Positions 37,706-47,770 of a DNA stretch of 64,000 nucleotides are shown piece by piece (the first letter of the stretch is position 1; each line of letters begins with the position of its first letter). The notes beneath the pieces are model-generated. The model saw nothing but the letters and a program-made list of their open reading frames with translations. It was not told where the DNA came from and ran no database searches. A program made the position numbers and the translations under genes. The stretch is from assembly GCF_004770745.1 (NCBI RefSeq), contig NZ_RQGD01000034.1:186001-250000 (forward strand), given 5' to 3'. Source of the DNA: Leptospira ognonensis (lineage in GTDB: Bacteria > Spirochaetota > Leptospiria > Leptospirales > Leptospiraceae).

Positions 37706-38914
37706 ATGAGCTCAAAAAGCGAACTGAAATTACCCTGGCCGGAAATGACTCTTCATTTTCCGGCACCTGTCCAAACGATTTCCGAATCCAAACTAGGAGA
37801 TCTCTGGCCAGAATTTGTCCAAGCATTCCAAGGAAAATACAGTCGATTCGCGAGCTACTTAATGTATCTATCGACCGATTTTTCAGGAGGTTTTAAAGTT
37901 TGCTCGGTTTTAGGAGCAAATCCTGCTGAAAATACATTCAATGTGCCCTTTACACCCCCAGGACCCCCGATTTCGAAAGAGATTCGAAATCAAATATGGG
38001 CGCTCTGCCAAAAGAGAGAATGGGATGAGGTAAACCGAGAAGAATGGGAACTACTTGGCATGAGCTTCCTTTTGACAGGCGAGCTAGATTCTTTTTATGC
38101 ATGGGTAGAGATGACCAAAAAAGAATTCGGTCTATCCGAGGAATGTAAAAAATTCCTAACTCTGCTCGGCTGGAATTTTGAAACCAATTTAACAGAAACG
38201 AACGTCTTGAATTCATTGGTAAGTTATGTGATTGGTGACTTTGCAAAAGCGGACTTCTCATTCCTTGCGCAAGCCGTTTTAAAGGAAGGATATTGGCAGT
38301 TCAGTGGAGTGTTGTTTGATGCGATCGCAAAAAACATCTGGAAGGGCAGAGAGATTTTACCTTTCCTTGATTTTTTATCTGGTTTTTATGCAGACTGGCA
38401 AAATTGGGAAAAAAGCAAGTTTCTAAAAGTTACTCTTGGCAAAGTGCCTCCTTTCTCGGTCTTGATCCGCGCCAAAAAAATACTGACTCCATCCGAATTT
38501 ATTGAATATTCGAATCATCTTAAACTACTTTTTCGAGGTGATTTTGAGGAACCAGAAGGCGATTTCGGGTATGATCTCGCAATATCTGTCGATCCGTTTT
38601 TGTCGACACTGATACGCTTTGACAAAGAAGGTGAATCTTACAAAGCCGAACTGATGGAAGAATTGGAAAGTAAGCCTTATTCTTATATTGTAAATTTACA
38701 GTATGCAATTGTATTATACCGACAAGGTGATGCGAATGGCTTTTTGCAATATTATCAAAATGGAGGCCGGCTTCGGTATTTGGCTGTGCCGCTTTATCTT
38801 TATGCACGTGTTATGGAAAATAAAAACGAGGAAGCTCTTGCAAATTCGATATTTCAAACTCTTGACAAATTGCGCAAAACACCGGTTTTTCCAAGCGAGT
38901 TAGGTGAAATTTAA
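37706..38914 (+). CDS. Hypothetical protein, large helical
   Basis: A 402-residue soluble protein that I do not recognise. It is rich in Phe, Leu, Glu and Trp, and reads as a helical repeat-like protein in its second half (KPYSYIVNLQYAIVLYRQGDANGFLQYYQNGGRLRYLAVPLYLYARVM, TPR-like spacing). There are no cysteine or metal motifs. The start ATG 37706 is divergent from the slt gene with a 48-base gap. The next gene starts 2 bases after the stop, and bactofilin follows, so it belongs to a probable bactofilin-linked cluster. Confidence 0.75.
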   Translation: MSSKSELKLPWPEMTLHFPAPVQTISESKLGDLWPEFVQAFQGKYSRFASYLMYLSTDFSGGFKVCSVLGANPAENTFNVPFTPPGPPISKEIRNQIWALCQKREWDEVNREEWELLGMSFLLTGELDSFYAWVEMTKKEFGLSEECKKFLTLLGWNFETNLTETNVLNSLVSYVIGDFAKADFSFLAQAVLKEGYWQFSGVLFDAIAKNIWKGREILPFLDFLSGFYADWQNWEKSKFLKVTLGKVPPFSVLIRAKKILTPSEFIEYSNHLKLLFRGDFEEPEGDFGYDLAISVDPFLSTLIRFDKEGESYKAELMEELESKPYSYIVNLQYAIVLYRQGDANGFLQYYQNGGRLRYLAVPLYLYARVMENKNEEALANSIFQTLDKLRKTPVFPSELGEI

Positions 38915-38916
38915 CT

Positions 38917-39690
38917 ATGGCTCTGACTCCTGAAGACATACAAGAATTGACGAAACTCCAAAAGATGATTCGAAATTTGGAAAAAATCGAAAAAACAGCT
39001 AAGGATAATTTACAGAAAGAAAGAGTGGCCTTTGATATTGAGAGATACCGCAGGCGGATGCAAGAAGTCTCACCAGAAGGCATTCCGGAAAACCTAGAAC
39101 AAACGATGCAAAATGCAAAGTTACGCGCGTCAGATCCGAACAATGCGAAAAATAAAGTAATCTCACAATACCCAGTCATGAAAATCACTCCAAATTCAAA
39201 TGACACTGAGATAAACCAGATAGGTACATTGATCAATATAATGGATTTAGAATATATTCCGATCGTAGGGGATGCTCATATTAAATTTGATTATTCTCAC
39301 GCTACGGAACGGGACTCGGTATTGAAATATATGGAAAACCTTCGTCGGAATATGAAAATTCTGATTGAGACCATAGAAGAGTATGCTGCCGCCGACAAAC
39401 AAGAATTTCGTGAGCAGTTGTCTCGAATGAAAAACAAACAGTCTCGAATTTTTATTGCAGAATCGTTTGAGACCTTAACAAAATTCCAAGACTTTTTGAA
39501 ATCGGTGAATGCGGAAATCAGAGAGGGAAATAACGTTATCATGAACATGGAAGAACCAATCAAGTTCAACCCTCGCTTTGAAAAGGCTACCATGCTTGAG
39601 GGAAAATCCATTATGGAGGCCCTACGGGAGTTCAATACGTTTGTGGACGAGGCCTGTGAACTGATCAAACTGCCATCCTTTCGGAATTAA
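38917..39690 (+). CDS. Hypothetical coiled-coil protein upstream of bactofilin
   Basis: A 257-residue soluble protein with an N-terminal charged coiled coil (QELTKLQKMIRNLEKIEKTAKDNLQKERVAFDIERYRRRMQE), a central globular strand segment (NTDINQIGTLINIMDLEYIPIVGDAHIKFDYS-like) and a long C-terminal helix (MEALREFNTFVDEACELIKLP). No family known to me. It is separated by 2 bases from the preceding gene and by 69 bases from bactofilin, in which a TATAAT-like -10 element (39740-39745) is present. It is a candidate bactofilin-associated factor by position only. Confidence 0.75.
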   Translation: MALTPEDIQELTKLQKMIRNLEKIEKTAKDNLQKERVAFDIERYRRRMQEVSPEGIPENLEQTMQNAKLRASDPNNAKNKVISQYPVMKITPNSNDTEINQIGTLINIMDLEYIPIVGDAHIKFDYSHATERDSVLKYMENLRRNMKILIETIEEYAAADKQEFREQLSRMKNKQSRIFIAESFETLTKFQDFLKSVNAEIREGNNVIMNMEEPIKFNPRFEKATMLEGKSIMEALREFNTFVDEACELIKLPSFRN

Positions 39691-39759
39691 AAAAACCTTT
39701 TCAATGGCAGGGACTCCTCTTAACCTGGGAAAAACTCTCTATAATGGACCGCACCCAGC

Positions 39760-40200
39760 ATGGCTTTAGTAAAAAACCAAACAGAAGTAACCAATTCCAC
39801 AATCGGAGAAAACTCCTACTTCAATGGTAAATTCTTCATCAATGGCTCACTCAAAATTGATGGCAAATTTGAAGGAAAATCTCTGCAAGCAGAGCACCTT
39901 TACATCGGCGTCACTGGCAAAGTAAAAACGAATATCACCGCTTCGAGCGTGATCGTGGAAGGGATTGTTGCTGGAAATGTCACGGCAAGAAACCGAGTTA
40001 TGCTCCTTCCAACCTCAAAGATTCTTGGAGACATTAAAACTCCCGAGCTCATCATTCAGAATGGTGTGATCCTCGAGGGGAGATGTATGATTTCTAATGA
40101 TTTGAAGCATAGTGCAAAGGATTTGATCGAACTTGAATACTCAAAGGATTCTCTCAGTGTTGAAAAAATCTTTGGGAAACAGCCTACTACCAAAGAATAA
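39760..40200 (+). CDS. Bactofilin (polymer-forming cytoskeletal protein)
   Basis: A 146-residue beta-helical filament protein. The domain runs from NSTIGENSYFNGKFFINGSLKIDGKFEGKSLQAEHLYIG through VKTNITASSVIVEGIVAGNVTARNRVMLLPTSKILGDIKTPELIIQNGVILEG, with the strictly repeated hydrophobic faces of the bactofilin fold. Bactofilins help set cell shape, including helical form, and position envelope enzymes. The next gene, pdxA, begins immediately after its stop. Confidence 0.95.
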   Translation: MALVKNQTEVTNSTIGENSYFNGKFFINGSLKIDGKFEGKSLQAEHLYIGVTGKVKTNITASSVIVEGIVAGNVTARNRVMLLPTSKILGDIKTPELIIQNGVILEGRCMISNDLKHSAKDLIELEYSKDSLSVEKIFGKQPTTKE

Positions 40201-41136
40201 TTGAAGACGATACTTCTTTCCGAAGGGGATCCGACGAGCATCAATTATGAGCTGCTCCTTGGATCTCAGTCTTATCTGAAAAAACTTTCCAAACAATTCC
40301 GCATTGTTCTCATTCGAGGGAACCACCGTCTAAAAGATCAGGTATTTTCTCGGGTGGAAGAGATTCCCGATACATTCGGTCTTTTTTCTTTGCATTTGCA
40401 TTCCCTCTCTCCCTCAGAAAACAAACAAATCAAACTAGGCAAACCAAGTGAAGTTTCTGGTCGAACGTCTTATCGGTCCCTACTTGCTGCCATCCACTTG
40501 CAAAAGGAAATTCCTTCTTCTCATCTCATTACCCTCCCGCTCAGCAAAGAATGGGTCATCAAATCAGGAGTGAGTGATTTTCGAGGTCATACAGAAACTT
40601 TGGCATCGTCCTACAACAGACCCACCTATATGATGATGTCGGGAAAAAATCTAAAGGTCATTCCCCTGACAACACACGTCCCCCTCAAGGAAGTAACCAA
40701 TGAGTTAAAAAAGGTCCAAATCAAAAGCCTGATTTCAGCGATCAAAAACTCTAAGCTTTTGAAAGAACCTAAAATTGGTCTCCTGGGCTTAAATCCGCAT
40801 GCGGGTGAAGGCGGTAAGATTGGTAAGGAAGAAATTGAGATTTTGGAACCCTTGATGGATGCCTTTCGAAAGGCCAAACTTGCGATCACAGGACCTCTCT
40901 CTGCTGACTCGGCGTTTTTAAAGGACGCCAAATCTTTCGATTTATATTTGTCCTGCTATCACGATCAGGGACTCATCCCATTTAAAATGATTGAAGGAAA
41001 GGTCGGGGTAAATGTAACCTTAGGTTTAGATTTCATTCGCGTATCGCCAGATCACGGAACTGCCTTCGATATTGCAGGGAAAGGAAAAGCCGATCCAACT
41101 GGTCTTCTCTCTTGTTTGAAACTTTTAGAAAATTAA
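40201..41136 (+). CDS. pdxA: 4-hydroxythreonine-4-phosphate dehydrogenase
   Basis: A 311-residue NAD-dependent enzyme of the DXP-dependent pyridoxal phosphate route. Signatures are DFRGHTETLA, GLLGLNPHAGEGG, YHDQGLIPFKMIEGKVGVNVTLGL and RVSPDHGTAFDIAGKGKADPTGL, the metal-binding histidines (GHTE, CYHDQ, PDHGTA). It starts with TTG directly after the bactofilin TAA, with no clear ribosome site of its own, so translation is probably coupled. PLP is a cofactor of GlyA, DapL and the DegT enzyme in this window. Confidence 0.95.
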   Translation: MKTILLSEGDPTSINYELLLGSQSYLKKLSKQFRIVLIRGNHRLKDQVFSRVEEIPDTFGLFSLHLHSLSPSENKQIKLGKPSEVSGRTSYRSLLAAIHLQKEIPSSHLITLPLSKEWVIKSGVSDFRGHTETLASSYNRPTYMMMSGKNLKVIPLTTHVPLKEVTNELKKVQIKSLISAIKNSKLLKEPKIGLLGLNPHAGEGGKIGKEEIEILEPLMDAFRKAKLAITGPLSADSAFLKDAKSFDLYLSCYHDQGLIPFKMIEGKVGVNVTLGLDFIRVSPDHGTAFDIAGKGKADPTGLLSCLKLLEN

Positions 41137-41137
41137 A

Positions 41138-41557
41138 ATGACACTTATCGAATACTTAGCATTCCCGATTCTATTTATATGGTTCATAGGATTACTATTA
41201 ACATTCTTTAGGCGAGATCTCGAACCCCATTGGAAATTCTTTTTCTTTTTAGTTTTTTGTTTTTATATGGTACAATTTTTTCCAGAGTTTTGGGCAGGCG
41301 TTTCCCGTTGGAAGACCAATCCGAAAGCAGAACTTTTGACTTGGATTTCTGCTCTTGGAAATGCTACGTATGTATTTTTATTCTTACTCTGGCCCCTCGT
41401 GTTAATCCGTATTTATTACTCTGCTTCAAATAACTTGAGTAAAACGCTCATTCCTCTTCTTGCATACGGAACTGTGATCTACTGGGTTTTGTTTTTTTTA
41501 TGGTCTTATTATTCCAAAGAGTGGAATCAATTTTTAGAAGGATTTATCACAAAATAA
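41138..41557 (+). CDS. Small polytopic membrane protein
   Basis: A 139-residue protein with about four hydrophobic segments ([80 protein letters not shown]) and a very short cytoplasmic part. I do not recognise it. It sits between pdxA and the DegT gene with gaps of one and sixteen bases, so it is in the same operon. Confidence 0.75.
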   Translation: MTLIEYLAFPILFIWFIGLLLTFFRRDLEPHWKFFFFLVFCFYMVQFFPEFWAGVSRWKTNPKAELLTWISALGNATYVFLFLLWPLVLIRIYYSASNNLSKTLIPLLAYGTVIYWVLFFLWSYYSKEWNQFLEGFITK

Positions 41558-41573
41558 AGTTAAAGGAAAAAGT

Positions 41574-42689
41574 ATGTCAGTCCCATTTATCGATATAAAA
41601 CGTTTTGAGTCAGGATTTTTAGACGAGTGGAATGAAAAAGTAAAATCAATGTCTGCTGTAGCACAGTTTATTGGTGGATCAGAAGTCACAGAACTGGAAG
41701 CTGAACTGGCAAAATGGACAGGCACAAAATATGCGTTAGCTTGTGCAAATGGGACGGATGCCATTCAAATCGCCTTGCGAGCCGTAGGTGTAGGTCGGGG
41801 TGATAAGGTTTTAGTTCCAGATTCGACCTTTTGGGCCACATTTGAATCTGTTGTCAATGTCGGAGCCGATCCTTATACGATCGATACAAATCCAAATGAC
41901 CTCCAAATGGATTTTTCTGTTTTTAAAGATGCCATAGAGAAGGTAAAACCGAAAGCAGCCATCATAGTCCATCTTTACGGATGGGGGTCAGGGGACATCG
42001 AATCCTATCGAAAGCTTTGCAAAGAAAAAAACATTCCTCTCATAGAGGATGGGGCTCAGTGTTTTGGAGTGAAATTTAAAGGAGATCCGATTTACAAGGA
42101 TGCTCTCATTTCCACTACATCCTTTTACCCTGCCAAAGTGTTAGGTGCTGCTGGTGATGGTGGCGCCGTTTTCACAAATGATGAAGAAATTTCCATCCTT
42201 GCCCGAAGGCTTGCCAATCACGGAAGGACATCTCATTATGAGCATGGCATCGTTGGCTGGAATTCTAGGTTAGATTCCTTGCAAGCTGCCTTCCTTCGTA
42301 TTTCCCTAAAACATCTTTCGGCCCGGATTGATTCTCGAAGGAAATCCCAAGAATTCTTTTATGCAGAACTTCCGAAACTTGGAATCAATGTGATCCATCC
42401 TCCGGCAAACTATTATGAGAATGGCTACTGCAATGTGACTCTCGTCGATCCAGCGGAACGTCCAAAAATAGAAGCGGTCTTAAAAGAAAAGGGAATTGGC
42501 TTTGGAAATATTTACCCTGGAGCGATGTCAGACCAGCCAGGAGCCAAACCGCACTTGATCGAAAGATTTGGAAAAGATCAAAATGCTAGACGAATCGCAG
42601 CCTCCGTATTAAATTTTCCTTTATTCGCATATATGACTGATGGTGAGTTAGCTGAAGTGATTTCCGCTATCAAGTTATATAAGAAATAA
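41574..42689 (+). CDS. DegT/DnrJ/EryC1/StrS family PLP aminotransferase
   Basis: A 371-residue sugar-type aminotransferase. Family blocks are [61 protein letters not shown], and the PLP-lysine region [24 protein letters not shown]. It transfers an amino group to a keto-sugar nucleotide, typically for surface polysaccharide. SD-like AAAGGAAAAAGT precedes the ATG. No other polysaccharide genes are adjacent, so the sugar is unknown. Confidence 0.92.
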   Translation: MSVPFIDIKRFESGFLDEWNEKVKSMSAVAQFIGGSEVTELEAELAKWTGTKYALACANGTDAIQIALRAVGVGRGDKVLVPDSTFWATFESVVNVGADPYTIDTNPNDLQMDFSVFKDAIEKVKPKAAIIVHLYGWGSGDIESYRKLCKEKNIPLIEDGAQCFGVKFKGDPIYKDALISTTSFYPAKVLGAAGDGGAVFTNDEEISILARRLANHGRTSHYEHGIVGWNSRLDSLQAAFLRISLKHLSARIDSRRKSQEFFYAELPKLGINVIHPPANYYENGYCNVTLVDPAERPKIEAVLKEKGIGFGNIYPGAMSDQPGAKPHLIERFGKDQNARRIAASVLNFPLFAYMTDGELAEVISAIKLYKK

Positions 42690-42698
42690 TAGGACAAA

Positions 42699-43460
42699 AT
42701 GGAAAAATTTAGAATTGGCGTATTCTTGTTTCTTCTCCTGGTCGTTGCTGTTTTGACTTTTAGTTTAACGAAAAGTTGGCGGCTGTATGATTCAGGATAT
42801 GAGGTCACGGTAGAGACTCCAGAAGAACTCAAAGAAAAGGAAAAGGATAACATCCTAGATCCAAATGCTGATTTAGATTTAGAAGACGGAACGGGAAAGG
42901 TCCTTTGGAAACAATATTTTATTTATCCTGTTGGTCTTGTGACAGAAGCGGGCGGAGTTGGTCCAGATGGAATCACTTCTCATGCAAGGAATCTTTTTTC
43001 AGTTAACTTAAAATCTGGAACTGTGAAAAAACTCTTTTTAAGAGATATTTATATCTGGGATTTTTTCTCGGGCGAATTCACTAAAAAGATTATCTCCAAT
43101 AACATTGATGAACCGAAAGAAGATACTCTATCCATAGAGAAAAAATTGATCATCATCGCGGCAAATTTAGATTCAAATAAAGATGGTGTTCTAAATCATA
43201 AAGATGCCAAACGAATTTTTATCTATGACCCCGATCGAGAGTTATTAGAAGATGTCATGCCTGAAGGATACCAGTTTAAGAAACTGATTTTGAATACCCA
43301 GAAAAACAATCTAGCGCTTGTCGTTAAAAAAATTCCGATGAATACTTCCTTAGAGTTAGAGAAGAAAAAAGAAACACCAGCGGCGACTGTTATCAAACAA
43401 GAAATTTTTTCTTATGATGTAAATACTAATAAAGGGGTATTAACAGGCGCTTTAGATTGA
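42699..43460 (+). CDS. Exported or membrane-anchored protein with EF-hand-like motif
   Basis: A 253-residue protein with an N-terminal membrane anchor or signal (EKFRIGVFLFLLLVVAVLTFSLT), an acidic region (ETPEELKEKEKDNILDPNADLDLEDGTG) and a dockerin/EF-hand-like Ca-binding loop (LDSNKDGVLNHKDAKRIFIYD). The remaining body is beta-rich. Calcium or structural roles are inference. It is the last gene of this plus-strand run and is followed by a bidirectional terminator. Confidence 0.78.
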   Translation: MEKFRIGVFLFLLLVVAVLTFSLTKSWRLYDSGYEVTVETPEELKEKEKDNILDPNADLDLEDGTGKVLWKQYFIYPVGLVTEAGGVGPDGITSHARNLFSVNLKSGTVKKLFLRDIYIWDFFSGEFTKKIISNNIDEPKEDTLSIEKKLIIIAANLDSNKDGVLNHKDAKRIFIYDPDRELLEDVMPEGYQFKKLILNTQKNNLALVVKKIPMNTSLELEKKKETPAATVIKQEIFSYDVNTNKGVLTGALD

Positions 43461-43482
43461 GTTTGTTTTTGGCACCAGTTAA

Positions 43483-43515
43483 AAAAAAGCCTGAGTAAAA
43501 TACTCAGGCTTTTTT
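43483..43515. terminator. Bidirectional rho-independent terminator
   Basis: GCCTGAGTA (43489-43497), an AAA loop (43498-43500) and TACTCAGGC (43501-43509) form a perfect 9-bp stem, with AAAAAA before it and TTTTTTG after it. The flanking A and T runs make the structure work in both directions, between the convergent 42699 gene and sucA. Confidence 0.93.
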
Positions 43516-43537
43516 GTTTTTAATTACGTCGTACGAT

Positions 43538-46303
43538 TTAGCTTAGGGCGTCCTTAACCAACTCTGCTTGTTCTTTAAGATGCGTGACAACGTGTCCACA
43601 GGCAGGGCTTGGAAATTCTGATCTTCCCGCATAGTGAAGGCGTTTGCTCTCAGGGATCAATCCTTCAATCCTGTCTCGAATGAACGACCACGCACCTTGG
43701 TTTTTCGGCTCTTCCTGAACCCAAACAAACTTCTTTGCTTTTGTATATGTAGAAAGCATCTGTTTGATTTGTTTCTCTGGAAATGGATACAATTGTTCTA
43801 CGCGAATGATCGCGATGTTTTCTTTTTTCTCAGTATCCACTGCTTTACGTAGGTCGTAATACACTTTACCGGAACAAAATAAAACCTGATCTACTTTTTC
43901 GGGTTTTGCGATTGGATCGATCAGGACCTTTTTAAAAGCCCCTGTCGTGATTTCATCTAAGGTAGAGCCAGCCTCTTTGAGTCTGAGTAGGGACTTTGGA
44001 GTCATGATCACGAGAGGCTTTCTGAAACTTTGTAGAATTTGTCTTCGTAACAGATGGAAATACTGTGCTGGTGTTGTCAGGTTGGCAACCTGGATGTTGT
44101 CTAGTGCACATAACTGCAAAAATCGCTCTAGTCTTGCCGAAGAATGTTCTGGACCTTGGCCTTCGTAACCGTGTGGAAGAAGACAGACAAGTCCACTCAT
44201 CCTTTGCCATTTGATTTCAGAAGAAGAAAGAAATTGGTCAAAGATCACCTGTGCATTATTCGCAAAGTCTCCAAACTGTGCTTCCCACATCACTAGGGAA
44301 TTTGGATCAGCAAGGGAGTATCCATATTCAAAACCGAGACAGGAGTATTCAGAAAGTGAGGAGTTGACAATGTCAATTCTTGCCTGCTTTTCGCTGATAT
44401 GATTGAGTAAGGTGAGTTTTTTCCCATTTTTGATGTCGGCGAGTGTCGCATGCCTGTGTGAGAACGTGCCTCTTTGCGCATCTTGGCCTGCAAGGCGGAT
44501 GGGGAATCCATTCTCGAGGATAGAACCAAAGGAGAGAGCTTCCGCAAAACCCCAATCAATTGGTAGTTCTCCTGCACCCATTTTTTGCCTGTCCTCTAAA
44601 ACCTTAACATGTTTCGGGTTAGGAGAAAAGCCATTGGGAATAGTGGTAATCGCTTTTACAATCCCACCTAATTGTTGTTGAAGTAGCTCTGTATGTACAT
44701 CTGAATCTAGAGGCTCTTTCGAATATCTAGACCAAACTCCGCCAAGAGTATCCACAGTTATACGTGTATCTTTTTCTTTGGCCTGCTGGAAGGAAAGTTC
44801 TAAGCCTTCATTGATGCTATCTTTGATGTGCTTGATTTCCTCGGCAGTGATATCACCACGTTTGAGTAATGCTTCCTCATATAGAGAGATGGTTTTTGGA
44901 TGTTTTTTGATGATGTCATACATTTGTGGTTGAGTGAACGTAGGCTCATCCATCTCGTTGTGTCCAAGTCTTCTATAGCAAATCAAATCGATAATCACAT
45001 CTTTTTTGAACTTTTGTCTATACTCTAGTGCTAGTTTGGTGACTCGGTAGGTTGCTTCTGGATCATCTCCATTCACATGAAAGATGGGAATCTGGTAACC
45101 CTTGGCAAGGTCTGTTGCATAGAGCGTGGAACGAGATTCATTTGGGAGAGTTGTAAATCCAATCTGATTGTTGATCACAATATGAAAGGTTCCGCCCACA
45201 GTGTAACCATCTAGGTTCATCATGTTTAAAGTTTCTGCGACAACTCCCTGACCTGCGAAAGCAGCATCCCCGTGGATGGCAACTGGCATATATTTCGAAC
45301 GGTCCGTATCTTTTAACATCTCCTGGCGTGCACGGACTGAGCCGGCAATCACAGGATCTACGGCTTCTAGGTGAGATGGGTTAAAGGCAAGGGAAAGTTT
45401 AACCTCTTTACCAGAATGCGTCATGACATGATTGGAATAACCTAAATGGTATTTTACGTCCGCATAACCCAATTGGCCAGGGTTCAATTTTTCTTCGAAC
45501 TCGGCGAAAATAAGTCCCGCAGGTTTGCGGATGATATTCACAAGTACGTTGAGTCGCCCTCGATGTGCCATGCCAATCACGAGCGCATCCATCTTATGGA
45601 GACCCGCTTCTTCGACGAGGGTATCAAGCATAGGAATCATGGTTTCTCCGCCTTCCAGGGAAAAACGCTTTTTCCCTACGAATTTTTTTGCGAGGAAGTT
45701 TTCAAAGGTATCTGCCTGGTATAATTTTTCAAAGAGTCGCAGAGCGGTGAATTTCGCAATGGGCTCATTATTGGCGAGAGGTTCCATTCTATTTTGGAGC
45801 CATTCTCTTTCTTCGTCATTTACTAAATAATAATGTTCTGATCCAATCGAACCGCAATACGTTTTTTCAAACCAGTCGATGACCTTGGATAGTTTTGCCT
45901 TTCCGAGATTGGCAACTCCAGAATCGACTTCTGTTTCAAGGTCAGAAGACTTGAGAGCCTGTAACTTCAAATCGATAAATTCTCTATTTGGTTTATTGAT
46001 CCCGAGAGGGTCGAGATTAGAAGCAAGGTGGCCTTGCCTCCTGTAAGCATTAAGTAAATTGATGATTCCAAAATCACTGAGTGAGGAATCCTTTCTGTGT
46101 TCAGAAGATGAATAATTTACGTAACCATTTCCATTGAATCCGTTGCCGTTACCATTCGTTCCAACGGAGCTTCTTTCTAAGTCTTGAAAAAAAACTACCC
46201 AATCGCTAGAAAGTGAGGAAGGATCTTTTTTGAATTGATCATATAACTCTTCTAATACGACAGCGTTGTCTCCGTATAAACTCATCATCTGTTCTGCAGT
46301 CAT
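43538..46303 (-). CDS. sucA: 2-oxoglutarate dehydrogenase E1 component
   Basis: A 921-residue thiamine-diphosphate enzyme that decarboxylates 2-oxoglutarate in the TCA cycle. Marks are [25 protein letters not shown], the ThDP motif around [15 protein letters not shown] and the [18 protein letters not shown] block. Near residues 50-65 is an unusual Asn/Gly-rich linker ([19 protein letters not shown]) between the E2-binding N-terminus and the catalytic domain. It is last in the sucB-lpdA-sucA unit, whereas most bacteria place sucA first. Confidence 0.97.
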   Translation of the reverse strand: MTAEQMMSLYGDNAVVLEELYDQFKKDPSSLSSDWVVFFQDLERSSVGTNGNGNGFNGNGYVNYSSSEHRKDSSLSDFGIINLLNAYRRQGHLASNLDPLGINKPNREFIDLKLQALKSSDLETEVDSGVANLGKAKLSKVIDWFEKTYCGSIGSEHYYLVNDEEREWLQNRMEPLANNEPIAKFTALRLFEKLYQADTFENFLAKKFVGKKRFSLEGGETMIPMLDTLVEEAGLHKMDALVIGMAHRGRLNVLVNIIRKPAGLIFAEFEEKLNPGQLGYADVKYHLGYSNHVMTHSGKEVKLSLAFNPSHLEAVDPVIAGSVRARQEMLKDTDRSKYMPVAIHGDAAFAGQGVVAETLNMMNLDGYTVGGTFHIVINNQIGFTTLPNESRSTLYATDLAKGYQIPIFHVNGDDPEATYRVTKLALEYRQKFKKDVIIDLICYRRLGHNEMDEPTFTQPQMYDIIKKHPKTISLYEEALLKRGDITAEEIKHIKDSINEGLELSFQQAKEKDTRITVDTLGGVWSRYSKEPLDSDVHTELLQQQLGGIVKAITTIPNGFSPNPKHVKVLEDRQKMGAGELPIDWGFAEALSFGSILENGFPIRLAGQDAQRGTFSHRHATLADIKNGKKLTLLNHISEKQARIDIVNSSLSEYSCLGFEYGYSLADPNSLVMWEAQFGDFANNAQVIFDQFLSSSEIKWQRMSGLVCLLPHGYEGQGPEHSSARLERFLQLCALDNIQVANLTTPAQYFHLLRRQILQSFRKPLVIMTPKSLLRLKEAGSTLDEITTGAFKKVLIDPIAKPEKVDQVLFCSGKVYYDLRKAVDTEKKENIAIIRVEQLYPFPEKQIKQMLSTYTKAKKFVWVQEEPKNQGAWSFIRDRIEGLIPESKRLHYAGRSEFPSPACGHVVTHLKEQAELVKDALS

Positions 46304-46353
46304 TTTTTTCTCCGTATGTAATGCATGGAAATCATCAATTTAAATTTAGCTTA

Positions 46354-47760
46354 TTAAGAATGTATCGACCATTTTGCGTCGGCGTCCATGGCGGCTTCTC
46401 GAATGACTTCGGAAAGCGTAGGGTGCGCATGTGTGGAACGCGCAATGTCTTCGGCGCTCGCTCCAAATTCAAAAGCAACCGCGATCTCTGCGATCATATC
46501 CGAGGCACGTGGGCCCACGATATGAACACCAAGCAGTTTGTCCGTTTTCTTGTCAGAGAGCACTTTCACTTGCCCATCGGGTTCATTCATCGCTTTAGAA
46601 CGAGCATTTGCTTTGAACATTGACTTGCCCACCTTGTATTCTATGCCTTGGGCTTTGAGCTCTTCTTCCCCACTTCCTACCCAGGCCACTTCCGGCCAAG
46701 TATAGACAACCCAAGGAATGGCACGGTAATTGACATGCCCAGCTTTGCCAGCTAACATCTCAGCTAGGGCAATGCCTTCGTCTTCTGCCTTATGAGCAAG
46801 CATAGGGCCGTCAATGACGTCGCCTATGGCATAAATATTAGGGATATTTGTTTGGAAGTGGTTTTGTTTGACTTTGATCCGACCACGTTCTGTAAATTCG
46901 ATTCCTATCTCTTTAGCACCAAGTCCGTCCGTGTTTGGCCTACGTCCAATGGAAACAAGCACTTTGTCGCCATCCAAGATCGATTTGGTACCATCCTTGG
47001 CTTCGATTTCGACTTCTACTTTTTTGCCCTTTACCTTCGCTCCGTGCACTTTCGTTTCAAATAAGAAAGTTAACCCTTGTTTCTCGAGGAGGCGTTGCGT
47101 ATAGCTAGCAGTCGCGGCATCGGCAGTTCCAAAGAGTCGGGGAAGTAGTTCCACGATGGTTACTTTGGCTCCAAGCCTTGCCCAAACAGAGCCAAGTTCG
47201 AGTCCGATCACTCCTGCACCTACGATGATCAAATGGTTCGGTACTTCGTCCAAAGCAATCGCATGGTCAGAGGTGATCAAAGTTTTTCCGTCGATAGGAA
47301 GAGGAGGGATCTCTATCGGTGTCGATCCTGTGGCAATGATGATGTTAGTTCCTTCAATGGTTTCTGTTTTTCCGTCATCGCTTGAGATAGAGATTTCAGT
47401 TTTGGAGATAAATTTACCAAGCCCCATATAACGCGTGATCTTGTTTTTTTTCATCAGGTATTCGACACCGGATGTCACTTCACTCACGACTTTGTCTTTT
47501 CGTTCCATCATTTTTTTGATGTCGATTTTGACTGTGCCTACCGTGATCCCATGATCACCTAGTTTGTGTTTTGCCTTGTCGAATTCTTCTGAGGAATCCA
47601 AAAGAGCCTTCGAGGGAATGCAGCCTACATTGAGACAGGTTCCGCCAAGTGTTTTTCTTTTTTCTATGATGGCTACTTTTTTGCCGAGTTGAGCGGCGCG
47701 GATGGCAGCTACATAGCCACCTGGTCCTGCACCAATGACGATCACATCAAAATTTTCCAT
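46354..47760 (-). CDS. lpdA: Dihydrolipoyl dehydrogenase (E3)
   Basis: A 468-residue FAD/NAD flavoprotein that reoxidises dihydrolipoyl groups. FAD motif [29 protein letters not shown], redox disulfide [18 protein letters not shown] motif [30 protein letters not shown] and the C-terminal HAHPTLSE with the catalytic His-Glu pair. It lies between sucB and sucA in the same direction, 10 bases from sucB, so it is a dedicated member of the oxoglutarate dehydrogenase complex, though it could serve pyruvate dehydrogenase too. Confidence 0.98.
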   Translation of the reverse strand: MENFDVIVIGAGPGGYVAAIRAAQLGKKVAIIEKRKTLGGTCLNVGCIPSKALLDSSEEFDKAKHKLGDHGITVGTVKIDIKKMMERKDKVVSEVTSGVEYLMKKNKITRYMGLGKFISKTEISISSDDGKTETIEGTNIIIATGSTPIEIPPLPIDGKTLITSDHAIALDEVPNHLIIVGAGVIGLELGSVWARLGAKVTIVELLPRLFGTADAATASYTQRLLEKQGLTFLFETKVHGAKVKGKKVEVEIEAKDGTKSILDGDKVLVSIGRRPNTDGLGAKEIGIEFTERGRIKVKQNHFQTNIPNIYAIGDVIDGPMLAHKAEDEGIALAEMLAGKAGHVNYRAIPWVVYTWPEVAWVGSGEEELKAQGIEYKVGKSMFKANARSKAMNEPDGQVKVLSDKKTDKLLGVHIVGPRASDMIAEIAVAFEFGASAEDIARSTHAHPTLSEVIREAAMDADAKWSIHS

Positions 47761-47770
47761 GAATTAAACC

